37,131 bases of DNA. It comes from a virus. Of the stretch, positions 6,641 through 14,489 are shown piece by piece. The stretch is taken from IMG/VR virus record IMGVR_UViG_3300048597_000085, positions 1-37,131 of that record, one strand, 5' to 3'. Under the pieces are notes generated by a model. It was not told the DNA's origin. It searched no databases and saw nothing but the letters and a program-made list of their open reading frames with translations. Every line of letters starts with the position of its first letter. Position 1 is the first letter of the stretch. A program made the position numbers and the translations under genes.

Positions 6641-8530
6641 TTAAACGACCGGTAACAAATCAGACTGTGGCGGCGCCATGGGGTCAGCTATCGGATCGGC
6701 ACCAGGCATCACTCCACCCGCCATTGCCGGATCCATAGGTGGCGGTGCGGGCGGTTGAGCCATGTTTAGTAATTCATTACAGTCGTCAATAAATCGTCTT
6801 AATAGCTCGAGTCTTGCTTCTGGCACGCCGTCAACTTTGCTTCTCAAGTAAGCGCTTTGCACCATTTTGATTGCAAGTTGAAGGTTTTGTTGCGGCTCAG
6901 GCGACTGGTAAACGCCCCTTTCGATCATGTTTTCAAGAAGCATTTTGATATCGTCGATTGAAGCTGTATGAAGGCTCATGTAAGCTTCGACGTCTGGGAA
7001 ATCGAGTAAACTCATGCCGACTTCTTTATCAATAAAGCCCGCTTGCATTAGCTCTTGGACTCTTTGCAATCGCCCTTGAGGAGAGTTTGGTAAAAGCGAG
7101 GTCGGATAAACGCGCATGATAAACTTGTCTTCGTCCATATCGACGTCTTTCCATTTGATCGTCTTAATGAATTTTGAGCCCTTCACTTTTACTTTTAGCT
7201 CTTTACCGTCTGCTTTCATGTTTTCGTAAAGGTCACGACTCAGGTCGATTGCAATTTTAGCAATGTCCATAAAGAATTCTTCATAGCGCTGGCCTGCAAG
7301 CACAAAACGCTCAGTCTCGATATCGTTAAACTCTCGAAGTGCCACGGCCGAGTCTAAACCCTTTGGTTTTTGGCTTGTCGCAGACATTTGACTCACACCC
7401 GTTATCTCAAAAGCCTTATTGTAAAGATTTTGAAGATGCTGATAAACCTCGGGGCTTAAAGCTTGTGAAGTATTAAAGCTTGGCGGTGTGCCAGTGTACT
7501 TACCAATCGCGCCGATTTCGTTTGTGATTTGTGCTGTGTTGACTTGGCTAGAGTTTTCAACCCAAACTCTGGGCACGCAAGCAATGTCGATTGATTTTTG
7601 AATAGTTCTTAGCGTCTTATTAATTTCAAGCTGAATTCCAACGAGTTCTTCAGCTAAACCACCGCCCCAAAAGCCAACAACCTTAGGCGACCAGCGATAA
7701 AACGCGAACGGGAAATAGTCTTTTTTCCATTCTTCTTGAAAGAGAGTGGCATTTTCTATCGTAATTGCGTGCACACCGTCCGTAGCGCTCTCGCCCGACT
7801 TCAAATGCCAGCCCTCAATGACTTTTATAAGATTTGCTGCGGTCGAGCTTTGACTATCGCCCTTAACGCCGACTGTGGCGCTTCTGATTTCTTTCTCAAA
7901 CTTTGGAAACATTTCGCATAAAACATCGCGATCAATATATTTTCTCTGATAAATAGATCTAGGCTCGCCGTACATGCCGTCTGCGTCGTCAACTATGATT
8001 TCGTCTGTCAGCACGCGATCAACGCAAATCATGCCCTTTTCTTTATCGGCATAGATTTTAGCAACGCCCGTGCCCATGATCCCGGCGTCTGTAAAGCAGA
8101 GCGGGCCTTTTTTATAAACATCTGCGGCGTCAAAAACGCCCTCAATATATTTAGTTAAGTCTTGAGCGCGTTGTTGCTGAGTCCAATCTCCACCAGAAGT
8201 TAAAAACAAAGGCTTCGGGCGGTTTTTTGCGATCTTTGCGGCCGCTGTGTCGATGCAAGCTTTTGTCACATTAAGAGTAAGGCGATTGTTATTAAGCGGC
8301 ATTTGCGCGGCTTGTGAAAAGAGCGTGCCGTAAAACCCTAAAAGCTCATAGTTTGCATAAAGTCTAGCGTAGCGAATGTTATTTAAATAGCGCCACGACT
8401 GCTGAGTCTCGATAGAGTTCACGACCCCAAACATGTGCGAGTGAGGCTTTTTTTCTCTCCACCATTGGGCCTTGATGTCTTTTATCGCTTCTGGGGTTTG
8501 ATTGTAATACTCGACTTTTACTTCACTCAT
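6641..8530 (-). CDS. Portal (head-tail connector) protein
   Basis: A 629-residue protein starting at ATG 8530 (MSEVKVEYYNQTPE), with GAGG upstream and its ATG overlapping the stop of the preceding gene (ATGA). The sequence has portal features: a conserved N-terminal 'WWREKKPHSHMFGVVNSIE...WRYLNNIRYARLYANY' region, 'NVTKACIDTAAAKIAKNRPKP' (a common portal pattern) near residue 90, and later 'EITGVSQMSATSQKPKGLDSAVALREF'. The C-terminus is a Pro/Gly/Met-rich tail (residues 595-629). It would form the 12-subunit ring at one vertex, through which the terminase pumps DNA. It is placed between terminase and scaffold, the standard order. Confidence 0.88.
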   Translation of the reverse strand: MSEVKVEYYNQTPEAIKDIKAQWWREKKPHSHMFGVVNSIETQQSWRYLNNIRYARLYANYELLGFYGTLFSQAAQMPLNNNRLTLNVTKACIDTAAAKIAKNRPKPLFLTSGGDWTQQQRAQDLTKYIEGVFDAADVYKKGPLCFTDAGIMGTGVAKIYADKEKGMICVDRVLTDEIIVDDADGMYGEPRSIYQRKYIDRDVLCEMFPKFEKEIRSATVGVKGDSQSSTAANLIKVIEGWHLKSGESATDGVHAITIENATLFQEEWKKDYFPFAFYRWSPKVVGFWGGGLAEELVGIQLEINKTLRTIQKSIDIACVPRVWVENSSQVNTAQITNEIGAIGKYTGTPPSFNTSQALSPEVYQHLQNLYNKAFEITGVSQMSATSQKPKGLDSAVALREFNDIETERFVLAGQRYEEFFMDIAKIAIDLSRDLYENMKADGKELKVKVKGSKFIKTIKWKDVDMDEDKFIMRVYPTSLLPNSPQGRLQRVQELMQAGFIDKEVGMSLLDFPDVEAYMSLHTASIDDIKMLLENMIERGVYQSPEPQQNLQLAIKMVQSAYLRSKVDGVPEARLELLRRFIDDCNELLNMAQPPAPPPMDPAMAGGVMPGADPIADPMAPPQSDLLPVV

Positions 8531-8736
8531 TGCGGCCTCAAATTCCAAAACTCAAGCTCGTCGTCCGTTTCAAACGCAGCTTTAGGGCGCTCGATCATGG
8601 CCCCGTCGTGCTTTGAAATAACGATTTTTTGGCCCTCTATTTCTAAACAATCAACTTTATGCTTTTTCATTAAAAGTATGAGTTTTTCGAGGTCTTTTTG
8701 CGTTTTTATGAGTTTTTTTGGTGTTTTTTCGTTCAT
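8527..8736 (-). CDS. Small protein upstream of portal, unknown
   Basis: A 69-residue Lys-rich protein (MNEKTPKKLIKTQKD...), with 'CLEIEGQKIVISKHDGA' in the middle. Its stop overlaps the portal start. The frame remains open up to 8865, but that extension is antisense to the plus-strand gene at 8803 and looks like noise, so I start at ATG 8736. No ribosome site precedes this ATG; instead copy C of the conserved late element ends right at it. The message could be leaderless, or the true start could lie further in. Small proteins of this kind are often found between terminase and portal genes; the function is unknown. Confidence 0.55.
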   Translation of the reverse strand: MNEKTPKKLIKTQKDLEKLILLMKKHKVDCLEIEGQKIVISKHDGAMIERPKAAFETDDELEFWNLRPQ

Positions 8737-8761
8737 GCTACTAGGGCACGGTTGTTTTTTA
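8733..8761 (-). promoter_or_regulatory. Conserved late element, copy C (upstream of the portal block)
   Basis: On the minus strand this reads TAAAAAACAACCGTGCCC then TAGTAGCATGA. The first 18 bases match copies A and B except at positions 11-12; the end is less alike. It sits at the start of the small gene leading into portal and opposite the start of the divergent plus-strand gene at 8803. Confidence 0.5.
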
Positions 8762-8802
8762 AACGTGTTGATTTTTGGTTTTTGGGCTGAAATAGTTAAG
8801 CC

Positions 8803-9039
8803 GTGAAACTGTTTGTTATCGGCACACCAAAAGCCATAGCCTCTATTGAAACAAAGCACCCGCACTTGATTTCTAAAGTGAAAAGTGAATTTCCGGGCGT
8901 TGAGATAGTCCTATGCGCGGAAAACATGGTTTACATGAACATGCTTTCGCCGGAATGGACCGAAGACAAATGCGACGAGACCATTTACCTTATGCGCGAA
9001 GACGAGCTGCCAACTAAAGCTGGGTTTGTTATTAACTAG
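8803..9039 (+). CDS. Opposite-strand small protein between terminase and portal, unknown
   Basis: A 78-residue protein on the plus strand, within a late region that is otherwise minus-strand. The start is GTG 8803 (MKLFVIGTPKAIASIE...). The chain looks genuine: a beta-alpha-beta-like opening, an 'FPGVEIVLCAENMVYMNML' core and an acidic second half with 'MREDELPTKAGFVIN'. Without it there would be 299 bases of empty space, very unusual in this tightly packed genome. Its end overlaps the terminase stop by 4 nt, tail to tail. No clear ribosome site is visible. It may be a separately expressed accessory gene; no family recognised. Confidence 0.6.
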   Translation: MKLFVIGTPKAIASIETKHPHLISKVKSEFPGVEIVLCAENMVYMNMLSPEWTEDKCDETIYLMREDELPTKAGFVIN

Positions 9040-10445
9040 CCCCAATCTCTTTGCCAAAATGGTTTGACCGCTTGATTTGACAATTGCTCAGCCTCTCGGT
9101 CCCAAAAGTCCTCTACGGCTTGCTCGCTTGTTGGCTCGGGCTTCGGTCTAAACTTTTGGCTCAAATAACTATAACAAAACCGCCAAGCGTAAAGTGTGGC
9201 GTCCGATAAATGGTTTGGACAGGCGGCGTTTTCTTGTTTTTTAGTCGATTTCTCATCCCAAACAAGCGTAAGCCATTCGTCAATCAATCCGCCCTGATCG
9301 TCTGGCGCCACGACCCTTACGCGCCCTTGAATGATTTCGCTGTTCATGATTTCAATAAAGTCCACTTTCCCGGTCTTTTCGGCCGACTCAAACGGAATGC
9401 CATGCCGACGCTTCATTTCTTCGACCGCTTGCTTGTTCGCCCCGTCCACAATATATTTATGGATCTTAAAATCCTTCACAAACTCTTTTGTCTTCTCAGC
9501 AACGTCTGTCACGTCCATTTTCGATTGCTTATATGTTTTTACAACATACATGGCCGGGTCATATTCGTTATAGGCGCACAAACTAAACGCCGTCGCATCT
9601 TCAAAGCCTAAATCAACTCCCAAGACATAGTTCCACGAGGAACGGCCTTTAATTTCTGGTAATTTTAAAATTCTATTTCTTTCTTCTTTGTATTTATAGA
9701 CCAAACTATCAGTGTCGATAAACCACTCGCCTAAATACATTTGCTTCCAAAGCGGCGTTTCGACAATGGCTGGGTTTTGAGTCATTAGCTCATTCATTTC
9801 GTCGCGGATCTTATCGGCAATGTGTGGGTTATCAAGAGCCGACCATTTGTGAACTGACCAGCCCTTTTTTTGCCCTGTCGTGACGTCGTAGTAAAGCCCT
9901 CGCGTGACGTTTCCGGGTGTCCCGATCATAACAATTGTCCCTTTTAGATCGGTCATGGCGGGCTTTAATATGCGATAAACCATGTCCTCTAGATCAATCG
10001 AGTAACTTGCCGACTCGTCGATCACGACAAGCTTATATTTCTGGCCTAAGAGCTTTTCCTTTTCACTTTCGTCTGCATCGGCACCTAGTAAATAAACCAC
10101 AGAGCCGTTTGGGAGTGTGTAAGTCAAGTCTGTTTTATTTAAGTGCGCTCTGAGCTTGAATTTCTTATTGATCGGACTTAGAACGTCTTTGACCATGATC
10201 TTTTTAGCAGAGTCACGGGTCAAGGCAATGTAAAGACACGAGACGCCCGGGTTAGCGAGCGCCTCGCGAAAGAGATAAAGTCCAGCGCCATAAGATTTCC
10301 CGGCTCGACGTGTGCAGAGCGCTGCCTTGAGCCTAGCGCTGTCCTCTATAAAGGCATTTTGTTTTTCAAATTCTAAATCTAATAGCTCGGGCCTATTCGC
10401 TTTTCTTCTTAGGACTTCTCTCAGTATTTGCTTTTGTTTCAGCAC
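9036..10445 (-). CDS. terL: Terminase large subunit
   Basis: A 469-residue packaging motor. The ATPase half has a Walker A-like motif CTRRAGKS (residues 44-51), Walker B LVVIDE (139-144) and a coupling motif GTPGNV (175-180). The nuclease half has an RNase H-like fold with acidic residues in GVDLGFED (D278), YIVDGANK (D334) and HLSDATLYAWR (D415). It would cut concatemeric DNA and drive it through the portal. The candidate small subunit lies upstream (12685-13077). Its start overlaps the end of the 78-residue gene before it by 53 nt. Together with the circularly permuted contig ends this is compatible with headful packaging, but the sequence alone does not prove the mode. Confidence 0.95.
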   Translation of the reverse strand: MLKQKQILREVLRRKANRPELLDLEFEKQNAFIEDSARLKAALCTRRAGKSYGAGLYLFREALANPGVSCLYIALTRDSAKKIMVKDVLSPINKKFKLRAHLNKTDLTYTLPNGSVVYLLGADADESEKEKLLGQKYKLVVIDESASYSIDLEDMVYRILKPAMTDLKGTIVMIGTPGNVTRGLYYDVTTGQKKGWSVHKWSALDNPHIADKIRDEMNELMTQNPAIVETPLWKQMYLGEWFIDTDSLVYKYKEERNRILKLPEIKGRSSWNYVLGVDLGFEDATAFSLCAYNEYDPAMYVVKTYKQSKMDVTDVAEKTKEFVKDFKIHKYIVDGANKQAVEEMKRRHGIPFESAEKTGKVDFIEIMNSEIIQGRVRVVAPDDQGGLIDEWLTLVWDEKSTKKQENAACPNHLSDATLYAWRFCYSYLSQKFRPKPEPTSEQAVEDFWDREAEQLSNQAVKPFWQRDWG

Positions 10446-10629
10446 TTGGTTGAGCCTCTCCGTAAGGTACGTTAAAAAGCGAAGTAAACACTTTGTCTTT
10501 GGTTTTTTTGCAAGTGATCCAAATTAAAACCCCGTCTAAAACCATGTCGTAGTCTTTGTCGACAAAGTAACCGAGTGTTTTATTGCCGACTAGGATTGCA
10601 TTTGCCACGCGAAGCGCTTTTAGTTTCAT
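10393..10629 (-). CDS. Small protein upstream of terminase, unknown
   Basis: A 78-residue protein beginning MKLKALRVANAILVGNKTLGYFVD, with beta-type N-terminal residues and a charged, disordered tail (ERSPKKKSE). AAGGGGA lies seven bases before the ATG. It overlaps the terminase start by 53 nt, so translation is probably coupled. I do not recognise the family. Confidence 0.6.
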   Translation of the reverse strand: MKLKALRVANAILVGNKTLGYFVDKDYDMVLDGVLIWITCKKTKDKVFTSLFNVPYGEAQPSAETKANTERSPKKKSE

Positions 10630-10638
10630 TTTATCCCC

Positions 10639-11613
10639 TTAAAAAACATCAATTGAGTCTTCATTTCTTTGCCTTAGATATTGTCTGACCTGATCCCTGA
10701 GTCTGCGCTGTCTTGGCGTTAAAACCTCAAGCTGCAATAAACCTTGCCAGTCTTTTTTTAGGTCGTCGTCTGGGTCGAAATCGTTTGAGCGGATAATATC
10801 CCAGCGCTCAACGTATTTGCGATCTTTCTTTTTGCCATGCCACGAGTGCAAAATACTTCCTGGCACATAGCCAACGTCGCGCTTTATGTGCGCCTCGGCT
10901 CTTTGTTGCCAAATCTCAAGCTCGTTTAAGAATTTCTTGTTAATGTCTTTAGGCGCTGAGCGCTGAATGAGCCCAATTAAACCCATAGCCATTGAGTGAT
11001 CGGCACTTCCTAAAATGCAAAAATCGATAAGGCCACCTAAAGCGTCAAACGCTTCTCTACGAGCGGCCCAGGCGTAGCCCGGATGCCAAAACCTTTTGCC
11101 CGAGAAAATAGCTCGCGACTCATTGACGCCGTAATAACCATAGCCCGGCCCAATCGGCGGCTTGCATCCGCACTTAATATATTCACTCATAAAACTATGG
11201 TGCACGTTAAGCGTTTCGCCTTGCGGACCAAGGTCGATTGCCGTCTCAAACATTTGCACGACCTCATAGCTTTGCAATTGCTGGACAGTTTCTTCGGCCC
11301 AGTCGGGGCGTAAGAACTCAATGTCGGCATCGACCCAAGCCACATATTCCCAGTCTTTAGGGAGTCGGCTAATGCCAATGTTTATCATGTTTTCTTTGAT
11401 CCACAGCTCGTCAAACGTTCGAAGCTGAATGTGCTTTCGGTCAAAAGAGTCTGTCACTTGGAAGGGTCTATCGCCTTGCTGTGTCTCGACAACATAAAGC
11501 TGCACACCGCTTTTAAGCATCTTTTCTTCAAACTTCTTAAAAAGAGCGTAGCGCGAATTGTATCTGACTGGGTTTGAAATAACACAGACGACATTTAATA
11601 GCTCGGGCCTCAT
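10639..11613 (-). CDS. Glycosyltransferase-like protein (GT-A type)
   Basis: A 324-residue protein with an N-terminal nucleotide-sugar-binding pattern: 'VVCVISNPVRYNSRYALFKKF' for the first strand and helix, then 'WEYVAWVDADIEFLRPDW' with a DxD metal-binding motif (DAD near residue 95). Further 'GYAWAARREAFDALGGLIDF' and 'GSADHSMAMGLIG' resemble the acceptor-side motifs of this fold. Proteins of this type lie near the terminase in several phages. The target could be host surface sugar, virion protein or DNA; nothing here decides. Its start overlaps the preceding small gene by 4 nt. Confidence 0.7.
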   Translation of the reverse strand: MRPELLNVVCVISNPVRYNSRYALFKKFEEKMLKSGVQLYVVETQQGDRPFQVTDSFDRKHIQLRTFDELWIKENMINIGISRLPKDWEYVAWVDADIEFLRPDWAEETVQQLQSYEVVQMFETAIDLGPQGETLNVHHSFMSEYIKCGCKPPIGPGYGYYGVNESRAIFSGKRFWHPGYAWAARREAFDALGGLIDFCILGSADHSMAMGLIGLIQRSAPKDINKKFLNELEIWQQRAEAHIKRDVGYVPGSILHSWHGKKKDRKYVERWDIIRSNDFDPDDDLKKDWQGLLQLEVLTPRQRRLRDQVRQYLRQRNEDSIDVF

Positions 11614-11795
11614 CTTTTAACCTTTTTCGCTTGGCGCTTACCGCTTTCAAGAAATCTCTTATAAAGCTCTTGGTTTTGATCTAAATAAAGCTCCTCAGCA
11701 ATAATGCAAATGATCTCTCTCACATTGCCGATTGTGACTTGGCTTTTTTTAGCTTCTTTTTTTGCGACTAGGCTTGCTAGTTCTTTTAAATTCAT
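11610..11795 (-). CDS. Small HU-like or nucleic-acid-binding protein
   Basis: A 61-residue basic protein (MNLKELASLVAKKEAKKSQVTIGNVREIICIIAEELYLD...). The helix-turn-helix start 'LKELASLVAKKE...SQVTIGNVREIICIIAEEL' resembles the dimerisation helices of HU/IHF proteins, but the DNA-binding arm is missing. The C-terminus is very basic (KRQAKKVKR). Its start overlaps the stop of the preceding gene. Function not known; a role with packaging is an inference from position. Confidence 0.5.
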   Translation of the reverse strand: MNLKELASLVAKKEAKKSQVTIGNVREIICIIAEELYLDQNQELYKRFLESGKRQAKKVKR

Positions 11796-11968
11796 TGCTC
11801 CGTCTCCCCTTGTTTTTCTTTAATAGCTTGCATTTCTTTTGAAAGCCTTGCGATTTCTTTTATGATTTCATTTTCTTGATGTTTTAAAGTGCCGCGCTTA
11901 ATTCTTAAATCGCCAAGCTTTGCACATAGCTTCGAATACTCGTTGTTTATATCTTCGGTCGTCTTCAC
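11792..11968 (-). CDS. Small coiled-coil protein
   Basis: A 58-residue protein. It starts at GTG 11968 with GAGGGGG six bases upstream, and its start overlaps the GNAT gene stop (GTGA). The sequence (MKTTEDINNEYSKLC...) is almost entirely charged helix, with heptad-like spacing over residues 12-52 (LGDLRIKRGTLKHQENEI...IARLSKEM). It ends with TGA overlapping the next ATG. Tight overlaps on both sides and a clear ribosome site make it a real gene; the role is unknown. Confidence 0.7.
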   Translation of the reverse strand: MKTTEDINNEYSKLCAKLGDLRIKRGTLKHQENEIIKEIARLSKEMQAIKEKQGETEQ

Positions 11969-12414
11969 TCTTTCCCCCTCATGAATGGATTGTAAGTTAA
12001 AAGGTATTTATCTTTAAGATCGTCGAAAATATGATTAGCAAAAGTGCAAATCATGGGCTCCTCGCCAAGCTTTGCGTGCACTTGCTCGACAAGCTTTTTT
12101 GCAATGCCGAGCTTTCTAAAAGCTTCCTTCACATAAACATAATGAAAAAGCGATAGCCCAAGCTCCTCGTCCCAATTAAAAACCACATAACCTAAAATTT
12201 GGTCCGTATCGTCTGGGTTAAGCGCCAAAGCCACATACGCATTAGAGCTAAAAATATCGTCTATGATTTTTTCAAAGTTTAAAAAATAAACCCTCGCGGT
12301 CATGCGGCGCGCTTCTGTGCTCTTGCCATAGCTCTTGAGCCACGAGTTATAGATAAAGGCTTTTTCCTTTTCTGCGTCTCGAGCTAGTTTTATGTCGATT
12401 TCTATTTCGATCAT
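11965..12414 (-). CDS. GNAT-family acetyltransferase
   Basis: A 149-residue protein with the GNAT fold pattern: an N-terminal helix pair, a strand 'QILGYVVFNWD', then the acetyl-CoA loop 'YVYVKEAFRKLGIAKKLVEQVHAKL' (R-K-L-G-I-A, residues ~112-117), and a C-terminal strand-helix 'PMICTFANHIFDDL'. GNAT genes near packaging genes occur in many podoviruses; substrates are mostly unknown. It overlaps both neighbours by 4 nt. Confidence 0.75.
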   Translation of the reverse strand: MIEIEIDIKLARDAEKEKAFIYNSWLKSYGKSTEARRMTARVYFLNFEKIIDDIFSSNAYVALALNPDDTDQILGYVVFNWDEELGLSLFHYVYVKEAFRKLGIAKKLVEQVHAKLGEEPMICTFANHIFDDLKDKYLLTYNPFMRGKE

Positions 12415-12725
12415 TTCTTTTGCTTTCCTAAAATCAATTCCTTAGCAAGAGCCGTAAGCTCGGCGTCTGAAAGGTTTTTAATATCGTCGTCGTCATCTTC
12501 GTCTGGGTTTTCTTTTTTGTTCTTATCAACTAGCACAAGCGTTTTTGCATATTGCACAAGCGCCATTCCGAATTCAGGCGCTAGCGGGTACTTATCAGCC
12601 AAGCTCATCGCTTCGATCTTCTCAAGCTCGCGTTTTATCGTAAAAAGATTGCGGTCTAAAAGCTTCCCAGCTCTTATTTCCTCGTCAATCTCGGTTGTTT
12701 TCAAAATCCCATTGCGCTTTGACAT
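12411..12725 (-). CDS. Small acidic protein, packaging region, unknown
   Basis: A 104-residue protein with a helical N-terminal part (KLLDRNLFTIKRELEKIEAMSLADKYPLAPEFGMALVQYAKTL), a very acidic linker (NPDEDDDDD) and a final helix 'LSDAELTALAKELILG'. It overlaps the helix-turn-helix gene by 41 nt. The helical N-terminus plus acidic tail is a plausible partner for a small terminase or DNA-mimicking factor, but this is inference; I recognise no family. Confidence 0.55.
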   Translation of the reverse strand: MSKRNGILKTTEIDEEIRAGKLLDRNLFTIKRELEKIEAMSLADKYPLAPEFGMALVQYAKTLVLVDKNKKENPDEDDDDDIKNLSDAELTALAKELILGKQKK

Positions 12726-13077
12726 ACTCTAAAAACACTGGCCTCATGAGAGACAAAAACTGAAAGACTCTTGTGTGGCTTTTATGTCGCATGAGTGTTG
12801 CGATTTGTCTTACAGTGTAGCCCTCAGAATGGTAAAACCAGATTTTCCTTTCGTTTTCCGTTTTAAATTGAAAGTCCCATAAGAATTTCGAAGCTTGCGT
12901 GTAATACTCTAAAGCGCTTGAAATTCTCTCAGGCCGCTTAATCTCCCTGCCAACATAAAACTGGCCCGGAAGCCTATCGCCCTCTTTTTTTTCTAAATCA
13001 TCAAACCCAGACTCTTTAAGCTTTTTAGTCCACTGCCTTTGAAGTTTTACAAACTCTTTCGTCTGATAAAACTTCAT
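12685..13077 (-). CDS. Helix-turn-helix protein, candidate small terminase subunit
   Basis: A 130-residue protein. I start at ATG 13077, which has TAGGGGGC nine bases before it; the longer frame to 13113 lacks this. The C-terminal half has a clear helix-turn-helix: 'ERKIWFYHSEGYTVRQIATLM' followed by 'RHKSHTRVFQFLSLM' (residues ~80-118). The N-terminal half is a basic helical region. A DNA-binding protein a few genes upstream of the large terminase is the expected place for the small subunit that picks the packaging start. No direct family match can be claimed by eye. Confidence 0.55.
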   Translation of the reverse strand: MKFYQTKEFVKLQRQWTKKLKESGFDDLEKKEGDRLPGQFYVGREIKRPERISSALEYYTQASKFLWDFQFKTENERKIWFYHSEGYTVRQIATLMRHKSHTRVFQFLSLMRPVFLEYVKAQWDFENNRD

Positions 13078-13088
13078 GTAATTGCCCC

Positions 13089-13418
13089 CTAGGCTAGATC
13101 CATAATGTAGCAAGTAAAAAGCTCACTTTCGTCGGCTTGTTTTTCAAAGCAAAACGCCATCGTGCACCCGTAAAACTTCACCATTTCTTGAATTTCAGAA
13201 ATGCTATTCACAATGCGATCTTCAAAGCGCGGATATTTGTCAAAAAGTGCCTGATCAAGACTCTCAAGCCGCTTAGGCCAAAGATCTTTTGTTTCTTCTG
13301 ACAAAGCCCCAATGTCTTTTTCGATTTCGTCATAGCCCGCTTTATATTCACGCTTAATAACATCTTTTAAGAGCGGGTTTACTGGATAACCAGAATAGCG
13401 ATAAAGTCTCACGGTCAT
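13089..13418 (-). CDS. Hypothetical protein next to endolysin
   Basis: A 109-residue protein (MTVRLYRYSGYPVNPLLKDV...). It is mixed alpha/beta, with a helical middle (DIGALSEETKDLWPKRLESLDQ) and a C-terminal strand pair 'GCTMAFCFEKQ...LFTCYIMDLA'. Its ATG overlaps the endolysin stop (ATGA). It has no signal peptide or membrane segment. I recognise no family. Confidence 0.6.
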   Translation of the reverse strand: MTVRLYRYSGYPVNPLLKDVIKREYKAGYDEIEKDIGALSEETKDLWPKRLESLDQALFDKYPRFEDRIVNSISEIQEMVKFYGCTMAFCFEKQADESELFTCYIMDLA

Positions 13419-14062
13419 GTTAACGTCCCAACTTGTGCGATCACTTCGCCACTCATGATTTGATTTGCTAGAAAATGTAATTCTTCAATTTGCGCTTCAG
13501 TGTAAACGCCAGCCTTGCTCGAGCGCCTAATGTCTGTGAGTTTTGTTGTCGGAAAAAGCGTTATATTGACCGAGTCGTTTTGATTGCCGCCTAAAATATA
13601 AATCCCTTTAGGCGTCTTTTTTAAGAAAAAGCCGACGTGCCCATAGCCGCTCTTGGGGCTCGTGCGCCAGAAAGTCACGATGTCGCCTGGCAAAGGCGCG
13701 GCTTTAACACTCATTCCCCACTTCTCATAACTTCTAGCAAGTTGTTTGTTTGTCGATTGCATGCCGACTTTTTCTAAACACCAAGCAACGAAGCTTGCGC
13801 ACCATGGGACGCTGTCACTAAAGCCAAAAGCGTTTTTGATCGTCGAGTATTTGTGATATTCGACTATTTTAGGGTTTGATTTCTCTCCTGGGACTTCTTT
13901 AACGCCGATTTGGCTTGCGGCTTGTAATAGCACGGCTTTATTTCTAAACATAACAACCCTTTCTTCTTGTGGTTTTTCTGGGACGGGCGTTTTTTTTGAT
14001 TTGTAATAAGCGTTTATAAGGTCAATAAGCTCGTCAAAAAGCAGTCGAATTATTGCGCCCAT
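13415..14062 (-). CDS. CHAP-type endolysin
   Basis: A 215-residue peptidoglycan hydrolase. A hydrophobic/amphipathic N-terminus (residues 1-20, MGAIIRLLFDELIDLINAYY) could act as a membrane anchor or signal-arrest segment. The CHAP (TIGR02594-like) domain covers about 42-175: catalytic Cys in 'VPWCASFVAWC' (C88), His in 'GYGHVGFFL' (H142) and a polar residue in 'LGGNQNDSV' (N160/N162). The typical 'LPGDIVTFWR' strand lies between. It should cut peptide bonds in the host cell wall at lysis. The spanin-like pair lies just upstream in the same operon. Confidence 0.85.
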   Translation of the reverse strand: MGAIIRLLFDELIDLINAYYKSKKTPVPEKPQEERVVMFRNKAVLLQAASQIGVKEVPGEKSNPKIVEYHKYSTIKNAFGFSDSVPWCASFVAWCLEKVGMQSTNKQLARSYEKWGMSVKAAPLPGDIVTFWRTSPKSGYGHVGFFLKKTPKGIYILGGNQNDSVNITLFPTTKLTDIRRSSKAGVYTEAQIEELHFLANQIMSGEVIAQVGTLT

Positions 14063-14356
14063 TTATTTGCCTTTCTTCATGACAACAATCAGCTCTTGAA
14101 GCCATGCTGTCGCATCAATGAACTGTTTTCCTGGAATGCAAACATGGTCGTGCACGTCTTTTTGTTTAAACGAGACGAAAAACTCAGTGCCGCTTGAATT
14201 TATGCAATCAAGCCCCTGCCGATTGAAGTCGGTTAAGCACTTAGTCACCTTGGGCGGCGGTCTGAGCGTCGTGCAGCTAGAGCAGAGACTTAGAAATGTC
14301 AGAGAAATTAGCAATTTTGCGTAGAATGGCCTTACGCTCGGCTTCACTTTGCGCAC
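14063..14356 (-). CDS. Lipoprotein, candidate outer spanin (Rz1-like)
   Basis: A 97-residue protein with a basic N-terminus and hydrophobic stretch (AKLLISLTFLSL), ending at a Cys in LCSSC that could carry lipid; the box is slightly unusual (Cys at -3). The mature part begins CTTLRPPPKVTKC, and the run of prolines is typical of Rz1-like outer spanins. It is longer than most and holds three more cysteines, so disulphides are possible. Its first 80 nt lie inside the upstream gene in another frame, as in Rz/Rz1 pairs. Confidence 0.6.
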   Translation of the reverse strand: MRKVKPSVRPFYAKLLISLTFLSLCSSCTTLRPPPKVTKCLTDFNRQGLDCINSSGTEFFVSFKQKDVHDHVCIPGKQFIDATAWLQELIVVMKKGK

Positions 14357-14489
14357 TATCCAACTCCCCCATGAGTGATTTAGCTTCGTTTGTTATCGCG
14401 TTGAGCTTGTGTTGTTTTTCGCGCTCGTCTCTCAATAACAAAACGACCTCGCTGGCTATGACACCAGCGATGAATTTTAAAAACCCCAT
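14277..14489 (-). CDS. Small membrane/coiled-coil protein, candidate inner spanin or holin
   Basis: A 70-residue protein with an N-terminal membrane segment (FLKFIAGVIASEVVLLL, residues 3-19) followed by a charged helix (DEREKQHKLNAITNEAKSLMGELDSAQSEAERK). This N-in/C-out layout matches inner spanins of the Rz type, although it is short. The overlap with the lipoprotein gene supports a spanin pair. A holin function is the alternative, since no other clear holin lies in this cassette. Confidence 0.5.
   Translation of the reverse strand: MGFLKFIAGVIASEVVLLLRDEREKQHKLNAITNEAKSLMGELDSAQSEAERKAILRKIANFSDISKSLL

Noticed and set aside
8737-8865. N-terminal extension of the small gene before portal
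   Set aside because: It is antisense to the plus-strand gene and its composition looks random.
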